DNA of 49,279 nt from an uncultured Microbacterium sp. (GTDB lineage Bacteria > Actinomycetota > Actinomycetes > Actinomycetales > Microbacteriaceae). Below are positions 7,949 through 15,224 of the stretch, piece after piece. Numbering within the stretch: the stretch's first letter is position 1; every line of letters begins with the position of its first letter. A program made the position numbers and the translations under genes. The notes beneath the pieces were generated by a model. It saw only the letters and a list, made by a program, of their open reading frames with translations, searched no databases and was not told the origin of the DNA. The stretch is taken from positions 1-49,279 of the forward strand of contig NZ_CANLCY010000006.1 of the NCBI RefSeq assembly GCF_947489255.1, given 5' to 3'.

Positions 7949-9403
7949 TCAGGCCTTCGCCTTGGCCTTCTTCACGAACAGGGTCTCGGTCTGCTCGAGT
8001 TCCATGCCCTTGGTCTCGGGGATGCGCAGCAGCACGTAGACGAACGACAGGGCGGCGAACAGGGCGTACATGCCGTAGGTGAGCGGCAGCGACCAGCTCG
8101 ACATCGCCGGGAACGACACCGTGATGGCGAAGTTGGCGATCCACTGCGCACCGGCGGCGACGCCGAGCGCCTTGCCGCGGATGCGGCTCGGGAAGATCTC
8201 GCCGAGCAGCACCCACACCAGCGGGCCCCACGAGGCGCCGAAGCCGACGACGAACACGTTCGCGGCGACGAGCGCGACGCTGCCCCACGGGGCGGGGAGA
8301 GAGACGTCCTGGCCCGAGCCGGTCGCGAACGCGAACGACAGGGCCATCGCGCCCAGCGACACGGTCATGAGCAGCGAGCCGGTGATGAGGATCGGTTTGC
8401 GGCCGACGCGGTCGACCAGGAAGATCGCGACGAAGGTCACGACGACGTTCGTCACCGAGGTGATGACCGAGATGAGCAGCGAGTTGCTCTCGTCGAAGCC
8501 CACGGCCTTCCACAGCGTGGTCGAGTAGTAGAAGATCACGTTGATGCCGACGAACTGCTGGAACATCGACAGCAGGATGCCGGTCCAGACGATCCCCTGC
8601 AGCCCCAGCACGGGCCCGCGCAGCGAGACGTTCTTGTTCTTGCGGTCGGCCTCGATCGTGCTCGAGAGGTCCTTCATCGTCTTGTCGAGGTCGGCGGGCG
8701 GCACGAGGCGCGCGAAGATCGCCTTGGCCTCGTCCTTCTTGCCCTTCGCGAGCAGGTAGCGCGGCGACTCGGGAACGGTGAACGACAGGATGCCGTACAC
8801 CGCCGCGGGGATCACCCCGACCAGGAACATCCAGCGCCAGGCCTCCAGACCCAACCAGAACTGGTTGGCCGCACCGCCGGCGGAGTTCGCCAACAGCGCG
8901 TCCGAGAGCAGGGCGCCGAAGATGCCGAGCGTGATCGCGAGCTGCTGCAGCGATGCGAGAGAACCGCGGATCTGGCGGGGAGCGACCTCGGCGATGTAGG
9001 CGGGAGCGACCACCGACGCGATGCCGATGCCCAGTCCGCTCATCACGCGCCACAGGATCAGGTCGGGGACGCTGAAGGTGAGGGCCGCGCCGATGGACGA
9101 GACGAAGAACAGCACTGCCCCCAGCAGCATGACCTTGAGGCGACCCCACCGGTCCGACAGCGCGCCGGCGATGATCGCGCCGACCGCGCACCCGAGCAGC
9201 GCCACGGCCACGACGAATCCGGTCAGCACCTGCGAGAGCTCGAAGTTCCCCTCGATCGCGTCGACCGCGCCGTTGATGACCGACGAGTCGAAACCGAAGA
9301 GGAAACCGCCGACCGCCGCGGCGACCGACAGGCCGATGGCTCGTCGCCCGTAGGGGCTTCTGAGGGTGAAGGCGTTTGCGGGGATCGACTGTGTGTGACT
9401 CAC
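7949..9403 (-). CDS. sugar:H+ symporter, MFS sugar-porter family
   Basis: A 484-residue 12-helix major facilitator transporter. Sugar-porter signatures include GFLFGFDSSVINGA in helix 1, the loop 2-3 motif GALSDRWGRLK, APAYIAEVAPRQIRGSLASLQQL after helix 4, PESPRYLLAKGKKDEA in the central loop, QQFVGINVIFYYSTTLW in helix 7 and PETKGMELEQTE at the C-terminal end. These match the bacterial XylE/AraE/GalP type; the exact sugar cannot be read from sequence. The GTG start is 6 nt from a TAGCGT box on the minus strand, consistent with a leaderless transcript divergent from rsmA. No sugar catabolic genes flank it; it interrupts the usual tatD-rsmA-ispE neighbourhood. Confidence 0.93.
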   Translation of the reverse strand: MSHTQSIPANAFTLRSPYGRRAIGLSVAAAVGGFLFGFDSSVINGAVDAIEGNFELSQVLTGFVVAVALLGCAVGAIIAGALSDRWGRLKVMLLGAVLFFVSSIGAALTFSVPDLILWRVMSGLGIGIASVVAPAYIAEVAPRQIRGSLASLQQLAITLGIFGALLSDALLANSAGGAANQFWLGLEAWRWMFLVGVIPAAVYGILSFTVPESPRYLLAKGKKDEAKAIFARLVPPADLDKTMKDLSSTIEADRKNKNVSLRGPVLGLQGIVWTGILLSMFQQFVGINVIFYYSTTLWKAVGFDESNSLLISVITSVTNVVVTFVAIFLVDRVGRKPILITGSLLMTVSLGAMALSFAFATGSGQDVSLPAPWGSVALVAANVFVVGFGASWGPLVWVLLGEIFPSRIRGKALGVAAGAQWIANFAITVSFPAMSSWSLPLTYGMYALFAALSFVYVLLRIPETKGMELEQTETLFVKKAKAKA

Positions 9404-9409
9404 CCGAAC

Positions 9410-9415
9410 ACGCTA
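9410..9415 (-). promoter_or_regulatory. -10 box of the MFS transporter gene (leaderless)
   Basis: TAGCGT on the minus strand ends 6 nt before the GTG at 9403. A weak TTGCCG lies 15 nt upstream of it. The divergent rsmA -10 box is 43 bp away. Confidence 0.55.
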
Positions 9416-9457
9416 CTCCCGGCTCGCGCTCGGCAAGGGTTCTGGCGGAGCCCTGAC

Positions 9458-9463
9458 TACAGT
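9458..9463 (+). promoter_or_regulatory. -10 box of rsmA (leaderless)
   Basis: TACAGT sits 6 nt before the rsmA ATG, so initiation should fall on the start codon. No ribosome binding site precedes the gene. Confidence 0.55.
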
Positions 9464-9469
9464 GGAACA

Positions 9470-10309
9470 ATGCCCGTTTCCCTCCTCGGTGCCGCCGAGA
9501 TCCGTCGACTCGCCGCTGACCTCGACGTCACCCCCACCAAGAAGCTCGGGCAGAACTTCGTCGTCGACGCCAACACGGTGCGCAAGATCGTGCACGCCGC
9601 CCGGGTCACGGCATCCGACCGCGTCGTCGAGATCGGGCCCGGCCTCGGATCCCTCACCCTGGCGATCCTCGAGACCGGCGCCTCCGTCGTCGCCGTCGAG
9701 ATCGACCACCGACTCGCCGAGCGCCTTCCCACCACCGCGGCCGCGCACGACGTGCCCGAGGGGCGCCTCGAGGTCATCGACGCCGACGCTCTGCGCGTCG
9801 AGGAGCTGCCGGGCGAGCCGAGCGTGCTCGTGGCCAACCTGCCCTACAACGTGTCGGTGCCGGTCCTCCTGCACTTCCTCGAGACGTTCCCGTACCTGCA
9901 GCGCGGTGTCGTCATGGTGCAGGCCGAGGTGGGGGAGCGCCTCGCCGCGCCTCCCGGGTCGAAGGTCTACGGCGCGCCGAGCGTCAAGGCCGCGTGGTAT
10001 GGGTCGTGGCGGCTGGCCGGCACCGTGTCGCGCCAGGTGTTCTGGCCGGTTCCCAACGTCGACAGCGTGCTGGTGGCCTTCGATCGGGATGCCGAACCCC
10101 GCGGCACCGAGGAGCACCGCCGCCGCACCTTCCAGATCGTGGATGCCGCCTTCCAGCAGCGCCGCAAGATGCTGCGGCAGGCGCTCGCGGGCGTGCTGGG
10201 CGGCACGGCCGCGGAGGCGTCGGAGCGCCTGCAGGCGGTGGGTGTGGATCCGACGCTGCGCGGCGAGCAGCTGACGGTCGACGACTACGCCCGCATCGCC
10301 GCCGTCTGA
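9470..10309 (+). CDS. rsmA: 16S rRNA (adenine1518-N6/adenine1519-N6)-dimethyltransferase
   Basis: A 279-residue KsgA-type methyltransferase that dimethylates A1518 and A1519 in helix 45 of 16S rRNA. Motifs in order: KKLGQNFVVDANTVRKIV, the SAM site VVEIGPGLGSLTLAIL, VANLPYNVSVPVLLHFLE (NLPY catalytic motif), MVQAEVGERLAAPPGSKVYGAPSV and the C-terminal FQQRRKMLRQALAGVL. An upstream extension of the frame to 9395 is open but carries no family sequence; ATG 9470 begins at the normal N-terminus and lies 6 nt from a TACAGT box. In many actinobacteria ispE follows directly; here about 3.2 kb with a repeat block and two other genes separates them. Confidence 0.96.
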   Translation: MPVSLLGAAEIRRLAADLDVTPTKKLGQNFVVDANTVRKIVHAARVTASDRVVEIGPGLGSLTLAILETGASVVAVEIDHRLAERLPTTAAAHDVPEGRLEVIDADALRVEELPGEPSVLVANLPYNVSVPVLLHFLETFPYLQRGVVMVQAEVGERLAAPPGSKVYGAPSVKAAWYGSWRLAGTVSRQVFWPVPNVDSVLVAFDRDAEPRGTEEHRRRTFQIVDAAFQQRRKMLRQALAGVLGGTAAEASERLQAVGVDPTLRGEQLTVDDYARIAAV

Positions 10310-10323
10310 GCGGCTGCGGCACC

Positions 10324-10399
10324 CGCTCCCTGCCGCTGCGCGCGCTCCCGGCCGCGACGTCCGGTCCCTGCCGCGACGCCCGTTCTCGGCCGCTGCGCC
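10324..10399. repeat. four tandem 19-bp degenerate repeats
   Basis: Units start at 10324, 10343, 10362 and 10381. Approximate consensus is CGNTCCCKGCCGCKRCGCC. They lie directly between the rsmA stop and the long palindrome. Confidence 0.7.
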
Positions 10400-10406
10400 C
10401 GCTCGC

Positions 10407-10497
10407 GCGTGCACAACGGCGGGCGGAGCCGGCGACACGCCGCGGGGCGTCGGCGGGTGCACGGCGTGTCGGGTGGGACATCCGCCGTTGTGCACGC
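10407..10497. repeat. 91-bp nested palindrome (two-stem cruciform)
   Basis: Outer arms GCGTGCACAACGGCGG (10407-10422) and its exact complement at 10482-10497 pair over 16 bp. A second perfect stem inside uses CGACACGCCG (10433-10442) and CGGCGTGTCG (10462-10471), leaving symmetric 10-nt internal loops and a 19-nt terminal loop. No transposase-like frame is inside. It could be a REP/MITE-like unit or a very large terminator for rsmA. Confidence 0.75.
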
Positions 10498-10563
10498 CCG
10501 CCCTCGAGGCCGCGCGCCCGTCCGGGACGCCGGCCGTGTCCGCGCGACAGCCGATGGACCCGC

Positions 10564-10635
10564 GACGACGGCGTCGACGGCGTCGACGGCAGCGACGGCA
10601 GCGACGGCAGCGACGGCGTCGACGGCGGCGACGGC
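10564..10635. repeat. eight tandem 9-bp repeats (NNCGACGGC)
   Basis: Eight contiguous units of 9 bp, varying only at the first two or three positions (gtc, agc, ggc, gac). In one frame they would read Asp-Gly-Val/Ser, but no start, stop or flanking protein domain supports coding. Confidence 0.8.
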
Positions 10636-10673
10636 ATGACGGCGCGTGACGATGCGAGGCGAATTCTCGCCGT

Positions 10674-10708
10674 GTTCATCACATGTTCCTGAAACATGCC
10701 GGTAACAT
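10674..10708 (+). promoter_or_regulatory. promoter and dyad operator of the phosphoesterase gene
   Basis: TAACAT at 10703-10708 is a plausible -10. Over the -35 area lies the dyad CATGTT-CCTGA-AACATG (10682-10698). The same stretch can be read as two 11-bp direct units starting GTTC (10674 and 10685), the first being GTTCATC, close to the actinobacterial PHO-box unit GTTCACC. Which reading is biological cannot be told from one site. Confidence 0.4.
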
Positions 10709-10772
10709 TTCGAGCCAACCGGGAGCATCACGCCGGTGACGAGGTCGTACCCGACGGCCCGAGAGGAACGAG

Positions 10773-11708
10773 ATGCGTTACGCCGAGTACCCCCGTGCCG
10801 AGCGAGTGCTGCTGCACCTGAGCGACACCCACCTCCGTGCCGGCGGTGCGCCGCTGTACGACGACGTCGACTCCGAGGCGTATCTCGCCCGGGCGGTCGC
10901 GGCGATCGAGGCCTCCGGCATCCGTCCGAACGCCCTCGTGTTCACCGGCGATCTGGCCGACTTCGGCGAGAGCGATGCGTACGATCGCGTCGCCGCCCTC
11001 GTCGAGCCGCTCGCCGAGCGCCTCTCCACGCGCGTGGTCTGGGTGATGGGCAACCACGACGACCGCGCGGCCTTCCGCTCCCGCCTGCTCCCCGGTGATG
11101 CGGCCGCCCCGACGGCCCCGGTCGACCGCGTCGACGAGTTCGACGGTCTGCGCATCATCACCCTCGACACCTCGGTCCCCGGCGCGCACCACGGCGAGGT
11201 CGCCCCCGAACAGTTGCGGTGGCTCGCCGAGGTGCTCGCCACCCCCGCGCCCCTGGGCACCATCCTCGCGATGCACCACCCGCCCGTGCCGAGCGTCCTC
11301 GACCTCGCCGCCTCGGTCGAGCTGCGCGACCAGCGGAGCCTGGCCGAGGTGCTGCGCGGATCCGACGTGCGCGCGATCCTCGCGGGGCACCTGCACTACT
11401 CGACCTTCGCGACCTTCGCCGGCATCCCGGTCTCGGTGGCCTCGGCCACCTGCTACACGCAAGACCTGATGGTGCCCGTCGGGGGCACGCGGCCCCAGGA
11501 CGGCGCGCAGGGCTTCAACCTCGTGCACGTCTACGACGAGACGGTGGTGCACTCGGTCGTACCGCTCGCCGCCAGCGAAGCCCTCCAGTACGTGGATGCC
11601 GAGGAGTCGCAGCGACGGCTGCGCGACGCCGGCGTGGTGGTGCCGGCGTCGCGGGCGTTCAGCGGACCGGTGTCGCCGCCGACGACGCCGTTGCCGATCC
11701 TTCGCTGA
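10773..11708 (+). CDS. calcineurin-like metallophosphoesterase (CpdA-like, class III cyclic nucleotide phosphodiesterase fold)
   Basis: A 311-residue dimetal phosphoesterase. All five metal-binding blocks are present: LHLSDTHL (D18, H20), [32 protein letters not shown] and [12 protein letters not shown]. The spacing and the HHPP/GHLHYS forms match the CpdA/Rv0805 group that hydrolyses cyclic nucleotides or other phosphodiesters; substrate is not fixed by sequence. A GAGAGGAACGAG ribosome binding site precedes the ATG, so unlike rsmA this gene has a 5' UTR. Its 3' end overlaps the convergent Stealth gene by 50 bp. Confidence 0.9.
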   Translation: MRYAEYPRAERVLLHLSDTHLRAGGAPLYDDVDSEAYLARAVAAIEASGIRPNALVFTGDLADFGESDAYDRVAALVEPLAERLSTRVVWVMGNHDDRAAFRSRLLPGDAAAPTAPVDRVDEFDGLRIITLDTSVPGAHHGEVAPEQLRWLAEVLATPAPLGTILAMHHPPVPSVLDLAASVELRDQRSLAEVLRGSDVRAILAGHLHYSTFATFAGIPVSVASATCYTQDLMVPVGGTRPQDGAQGFNLVHVYDETVVHSVVPLAASEALQYVDAEESQRRLRDAGVVVPASRAFSGPVSPPTTPLPILR

Positions 11709-13239
11709 CCGCGGTCTTCTCCCACGGCGCGGCGACGGGGAAATACCGCTCGAGGCATGCGCGCAGCGCGGGCACCCGCACCTCCTCGGGGATCTCGGGC
11801 ACGCTGCCGTCGTTGAGGCAGAACATGTCGGTGTCGCGGCGCGACACGAGGCGCTCCATCGTGCGGAGCGAGTCCAGCTGCGTGGTCTGCACGTAACGCG
11901 TGCGGGGCTGGCTCGTGATGACCGCGCGTCCGGTGGCGAGGGCGTAATAGTGGTACAGGCTGTTGGTCACCGAGATGTCGGTCGCGGATCGGAACCGACT
12001 GGCCGCGGTGCGGGCGTAGTCGTCGGCGAACTCGCGCTCGAGTTCGAACGCGACCGAGCGACGCAGCGGGGTCGCGCAGTGCTCAAGGTCGAGCGTGATG
12101 ACGCGACCGAAGCGCTCCTTCAGCAGCGCTCGGTTCACGCGCAGGCCGTTGTCGTGGCCGGAGCGGTCGATGTGCGCCGGACCGCTGCCGATGCGCACCC
12201 CGCTCTCCACGAAGCGGCTCACGCCGCCGCCGCTGAAGAACAGCTCGGGGGTGACCGGGCGCCCGAAGAACATGTCGTCGTTGCTGTAGAGGAAGTGCTC
12301 GGCGAGGCCCGGGATGCGGTGCAGCTGCGCCTCGACGGCGTGCGAGTTGTGCGTGGGCAGCACCGACGGGTCGGCGAAGAACTCCTCGCTGCGCACGATC
12401 GTGACCTTCGGGTGATCGGCGAGCCATTCGGGGGTGGGGGAGTCGGTCGCGATGAAGATGCGGCGCACCCACGGCGCGTACATGTGGACGCTGCGCAGGG
12501 CGTAGCGCAGCTCGTCGACCTGGCGGTAGCGGGCGGCGTTGTCGTCGCCGTCGCCGACGACGTAGCCCTTCATGCGGGCGGCGCGCTGGCGCTGGAACTC
12601 GCTCGAGGAGCCGTCGACCCACGAGAAGACCATGTCGACGTCGGCGGTGAACTCGTTGGGGTGCGCGTCGAACATGCCCGACACGGTCGTCCAGCGCCGT
12701 CCGTAGCGCTCGACCTCGACCAGGTCGAGGTCCGCCGCGGCGAAACGACGACGCGTGAGCGCGCTGGGGCGGGGGGCCTCGATCGTCTGCTCTCCGAAGC
12801 GCCAGAGCTCCAGACGGGGCGCGAGGGAGGCGCCGTAACGGTACGAGCCCTCGGTCGAGGTGCGGGGGCGGAAGACGGCGTAGGCCTGGACCGAACCGGC
12901 GGAGGGGTGCACGCTGTGCGCGGGCACGGGGTCTTCGCCTCGGGCCTTGAGGTAGAACGGCCCGAGCTCCGGATCGCGCAGCGCCGCGAGCGCCGCCTCG
13001 GCATGGGCGGTGTCGACCACGAGCTTCGGGCGGCGGTTCGCGTCGCGCACGAGCAGCACGCGGAGCCCGGCCGCCTCGATGGCGGATGCCGCGGTGAGCA
13101 GGTCGTCGCGCTCGGCGATCGAGGGGGTCGAGGTGTCGTCGACGACGTGCAGGATGCCGTCGTGCATCCGGATATCGGAGCGGGAGAGCAGCGCGCGCCA
13201 GGGGTCGGTGTCGATCGACAGGGGGACCATCGGGCGCAT
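11659..13239 (-). CDS. Stealth-family sugar-phosphate transferase (capsule/exopolymer synthesis)
   Basis: A 526-residue protein with the Stealth conserved regions: CR1 [10 protein letters not shown] (201-210), CR2 [29 protein letters not shown] (about 238-266), CR3 [30 protein letters not shown] (294-326), and a C-terminal CR4-like part. Stealth enzymes transfer hexose-1-phosphate from nucleotide sugars and build phosphate-linked polysaccharides, as in GlcNAc-1-phosphotransferase. About 200 N-terminal residues precede CR1 and have no motif I recognise. The ATG start has a GGAGGCAGT ribosome binding site. There is no capsule cluster around it, so it is an isolated gene here. The last 50 bp overlap the opposite phosphoesterase gene. 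Confidence 0.92.
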   Translation of the reverse strand: MRPMVPLSIDTDPWRALLSRSDIRMHDGILHVVDDTSTPSIAERDDLLTAASAIEAAGLRVLLVRDANRRPKLVVDTAHAEAALAALRDPELGPFYLKARGEDPVPAHSVHPSAGSVQAYAVFRPRTSTEGSYRYGASLAPRLELWRFGEQTIEAPRPSALTRRRFAAADLDLVEVERYGRRWTTVSGMFDAHPNEFTADVDMVFSWVDGSSSEFQRQRAARMKGYVVGDGDDNAARYRQVDELRYALRSVHMYAPWVRRIFIATDSPTPEWLADHPKVTIVRSEEFFADPSVLPTHNSHAVEAQLHRIPGLAEHFLYSNDDMFFGRPVTPELFFSGGGVSRFVESGVRIGSGPAHIDRSGHDNGLRVNRALLKERFGRVITLDLEHCATPLRRSVAFELEREFADDYARTAASRFRSATDISVTNSLYHYYALATGRAVITSQPRTRYVQTTQLDSLRTMERLVSRRDTDMFCLNDGSVPEIPEEVRVPALRACLERYFPVAAPWEKTAVSEGSATASSAATPVR

Positions 13240-13339
13240 ACTGCCTCCTCGGGGGTAGGTGACGGGTCCCGGACACCGTAGGGTTCCGGGGTTACGAAGA
13301 CGTTTCGGCGGCGGCGCCGAACGGCGGGGAGCGGAGCGC

Positions 13340-13345
13340 TACTGT
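13340..13345 (+). promoter_or_regulatory. -10 box of the ispE transcript (leaderless mini-ORF)
   Basis: TACTGT lies 6 nt before GTG 13352, the same geometry as at rsmA, metG and rsmI. It predicts that the first codon of the transcript is the mini-ORF, not ispE, whose ATG is 128 nt further on. Confidence 0.5.
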
Positions 13346-13351
13346 CGAAGA

Positions 13352-13483
13352 GTGACTCTCATCGCTCGCTCCGGCCCGGTCTGTCCCGAACCGCTGTGCG
13401 AGCGGCGGCGGGAAGCGGGCCGACGTTCCAGTTTCGCACACCCCGACACGGTTCGTCGCGCGGCGGGGAAGGGGCACCGATGA
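13352..13483 (+). CDS. leaderless 43-residue upstream ORF coupled to ispE
   Basis: GTG 13352 follows a TACTGT box by 6 nt. The frame runs 43 codons (begins [11 protein letters not shown], ends [10 protein letters not shown]) and stops at TGA 13481-13483, overlapping the ispE ATG as ATGA. The peptide is strongly basic (about ten Arg), has two Cys, no membrane segment, and no family I know. The geometry suggests either a leader peptide controlling ispE by coupling or a small protein. It could also be a fortuitous open frame in GC-rich DNA; the promoter spacing and the exact overlap are the arguments for it. Confidence 0.45.
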   Translation: MTLIARSGPVCPEPLCERRREAGRRSSFAHPDTVRRAAGKGHR

Positions 13484-14412
13484 ACGGCCCCACCCCCGCA
13501 TCCGTGCGCGTGCGCGCCCCCGGGAAAATCAACGTCTTCCTCGAGGTCGGCGACGTGCAGGACGACGGCTACCACGAGCTCGCGACGGCGTTCCAGGCCG
13601 TCTCGCTCTACGAGGAGATGGTGGCCACCCCGTCCGACGACATCACGATGTCGGTCACCGCGAAGGGCCCGGTCGACATCGAGGGCGTGCCCACCGACGA
13701 GCGCAACCTTGCGGTCCGAGCGGCGCAGCTCCTCGCTCGCGCGGCCGGTGTCGATCGCGGCGCGCACCTCGCGATCCGAAAGGCCGTGCCCGTCGCCGGC
13801 GGAATGGGCGGCGGCTCCGCCGATGCGGCGGCCGCCCTCGTCGCGTGCGACGCCCTGTGGGGTCTCGGGATGCCGACGAGCGAGCTCGCCCGCCTGGCGG
13901 CCCACCTCGGCGCCGACGTGCCCTTCGCCCTGCTCGGCGGCACCGCCGTGGGCACCGGTCGCGGTGACGAGCTGAGCCCGGCGCTCGCCCGCGGACGCTT
14001 CGACTGGGTGCTGGTGCCCAACGAGGTCGGGATGTCGACACCCGTCGTCTACGGCGAACTCGACGCCCACCGCGAGCGCCACGCGGTCGACATCGGTCCC
14101 GCTCGCCGTGTTCCCGCGGTCGACCCCGACGTGCTGCACGCGCTGCGTCAGGGGGATGCCGAGATGCTCGCCGCGACCTTGCGCAACGACCTGCAGGCCC
14201 CGGCGCTGCACCTGCGGCCCGATCTGGCGCGGGTCCTCGAACGCGGCGAGAGCTCGGGCGCGCTGGCGGGATTGGTCTCGGGATCGGGTCCGACCCTCGC
14301 CTTCCTCGCCGCCGACGAGTCGTCGGCCATCGATCTGCAGGTGACCCTGAGCGCCGCGGGTCTCGTCGCCCTGCACGTCCACGGTCCCGTCCCCGGCGCG
14401 CGCGTCGTCTGA
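13480..14412 (+). CDS. ispE: 4-diphosphocytidyl-2-C-methyl-D-erythritol kinase
   Basis: A 310-residue GHMP kinase that phosphorylates CDP-ME on the 2-hydroxyl in the MEP isoprenoid pathway. Seen: [22 protein letters not shown] at the N-terminus (catalytic Lys, substrate-binding His), the ATP loop [37 protein letters not shown] and the GHMP C-terminal motif [13 protein letters not shown] 13480 is preferred to an upstream ATG at 13396 because the conserved domain begins there and GGGGAAGGGG lies just upstream. The start overlaps the stop of the mini-ORF. Downstream is the 81-bp repeat array with no clear simple terminator. Confidence 0.95.
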   Translation: MNGPTPASVRVRAPGKINVFLEVGDVQDDGYHELATAFQAVSLYEEMVATPSDDITMSVTAKGPVDIEGVPTDERNLAVRAAQLLARAAGVDRGAHLAIRKAVPVAGGMGGGSADAAAALVACDALWGLGMPTSELARLAAHLGADVPFALLGGTAVGTGRGDELSPALARGRFDWVLVPNEVGMSTPVVYGELDAHRERHAVDIGPARRVPAVDPDVLHALRQGDAEMLAATLRNDLQAPALHLRPDLARVLERGESSGALAGLVSGSGPTLAFLAADESSAIDLQVTLSAAGLVALHVHGPVPGARVV

Positions 14413-14908
14413 AGCGTCCACGGCTCGCGGTCCTTTCGACGAGCTCAGAGACCTCGGATGCGACAGAGGTGGCTGAGCCTGTCGAAGCCACCGGTAGGCG
14501 TGCGCTCCCGGTTCCTTCGGCAAGCTCAGGGACGTCGGATGCGGCGGAGGTGGCTGAGCCTGTCGAAGCCACCGGTAGGCGTGCGCTCCCGGTTCCTTCG
14601 GCAAGCTCAGGGACGTCGGATGCGGCGGAGGTGGCTGAGCCTGTCGAAGCCACCGGTAGGCGTGCGCTCCCGGTCCCTTCGACGAGCTCAGGGACCTGGG
14701 GTGCGGCGGAGGTGGCTGAGCCTGTCGAAGCCACCGGGGCGCGGCACGGCTACAGCCGCCGCCACGTGCCCGGCGCCGCGGCACCATAGCCCAGGTCGAC
14801 ACACGGGGCAATCTTCCGCTGACCGGTTCCGCACCTCGCTAGCCTCGACCGAGGTGGATCGTCACCCGTGGGCGCTGTGCCCGCGGGGCGCCACGGAGGG
14901 GGTTACCC
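14413..14908. other. 496-bp gap made of the 81-bp repeat array and the DUF427 promoter region
   Basis: Apart from the four tandem repeats, the gap holds about 160 bp before DUF427, including TAGCCT near 14839 inside the small dyad CCTCGACCGAGG and a GGAGGGGG ribosome binding site. Open frames over the array are repeat shadows. Confidence 0.65.
14466..14747. repeat. 81-bp tandem array, four copies, of a two-part palindromic repeat
   Basis: Copies of module A (GGTGGCT..GTCGAAGCCACC) start at 14466, 14547, 14628 and 14709, exactly 81 bp apart. Between them lies module B, a TTCGRCRAGCTCAGGGAC palindrome. Copies 1-3 are almost identical; the last B module differs slightly. Since 81 is a multiple of 3, open frames run through on both strands (reading PELVEG-like or AEPVEATG), but these are repeat artefacts. 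Related single copies occur at 26681-26787 and 45040-45117. Confidence 0.9.
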
Positions 14909-15211
14909 ATGAAGGCAGTGCTCGACGGCGTCGTGATCGCCGAAGCCGACCGCGACGACCTGGCCTCGATCGAGGGCAACTGGTACTTCCCGCCCCAGGC
15001 GGTGCGCGAGGGTGCTCTCCAGAAGAGCCCCACGGCGTACACGTGCCCGTGGAAGGGAGCCGCGCAGTACTGGAACGTCTCCCTCGACGGCGCCGAGCTG
15101 AAGGACGGCGCGTGGTCGTACCCCGACCTTCGTGACGGAGCGGTCGAACGGGTCGGAAAGGATTTCGCCGGCTACGTCGCCTTCGACCGCAAGGTCGTGG
15201 TCTCCGACTGA
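14909..15211 (+). CDS. DUF427 domain protein
   Basis: A 100-residue protein consisting only of the DUF427 beta-fold: GVVIAEADRDDLASIEGNWYFPP, then SPTAYTCPWKGAAQYWNVSLDG and the C-terminal GYVAFDRKVVVSD. Family members are small soluble proteins of unknown function, often single-domain. A GGAGGGGG sequence lies before the ATG. It ends 13 bp before the OpuC ATPase gene on the same strand, so it is probably the first gene of that operon. Confidence 0.88.
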   Translation: MKAVLDGVVIAEADRDDLASIEGNWYFPPQAVREGALQKSPTAYTCPWKGAAQYWNVSLDGAELKDGAWSYPDLRDGAVERVGKDFAGYVAFDRKVVVSD

Positions 15212-15224
15212 GGCGGCGATACGC

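Larger units (their letters stand above)
10310..10772. other. 463-bp intergenic region packed with repeats
   Basis: This gap holds, in order, four 19-bp tandem repeats, a nested palindrome of about 91 bp, eight 9-bp tandem repeats, and the phosphoesterase promoter with a dyad. Open frames across it are periodic (Asp-Gly rich or Ala-Val rich) and show no recognisable protein, so I call it non-coding. Confidence 0.7.

Noticed and set aside
10409..10692. A collagen-like or Asp-Gly repeat protein downstream of rsmA
   Set aside because: The repeat begins and ends in non-conserved DNA, no start with ribosome binding site exists, and it lies right before the phosphoesterase promoter.
14466..14747. 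A CRISPR array
   Set aside because: Copies are almost identical over the full 81 bp with no unique spacers, and no cas genes are near.
14469..14789. Open frames over the 81-bp array with AEPVEATG or PELVEG-like repeats
   Set aside because: Their period is that of the DNA repeat, they run on several frames and both strands, and they have no ribosome binding site. The array is palindromic DNA, not protein.
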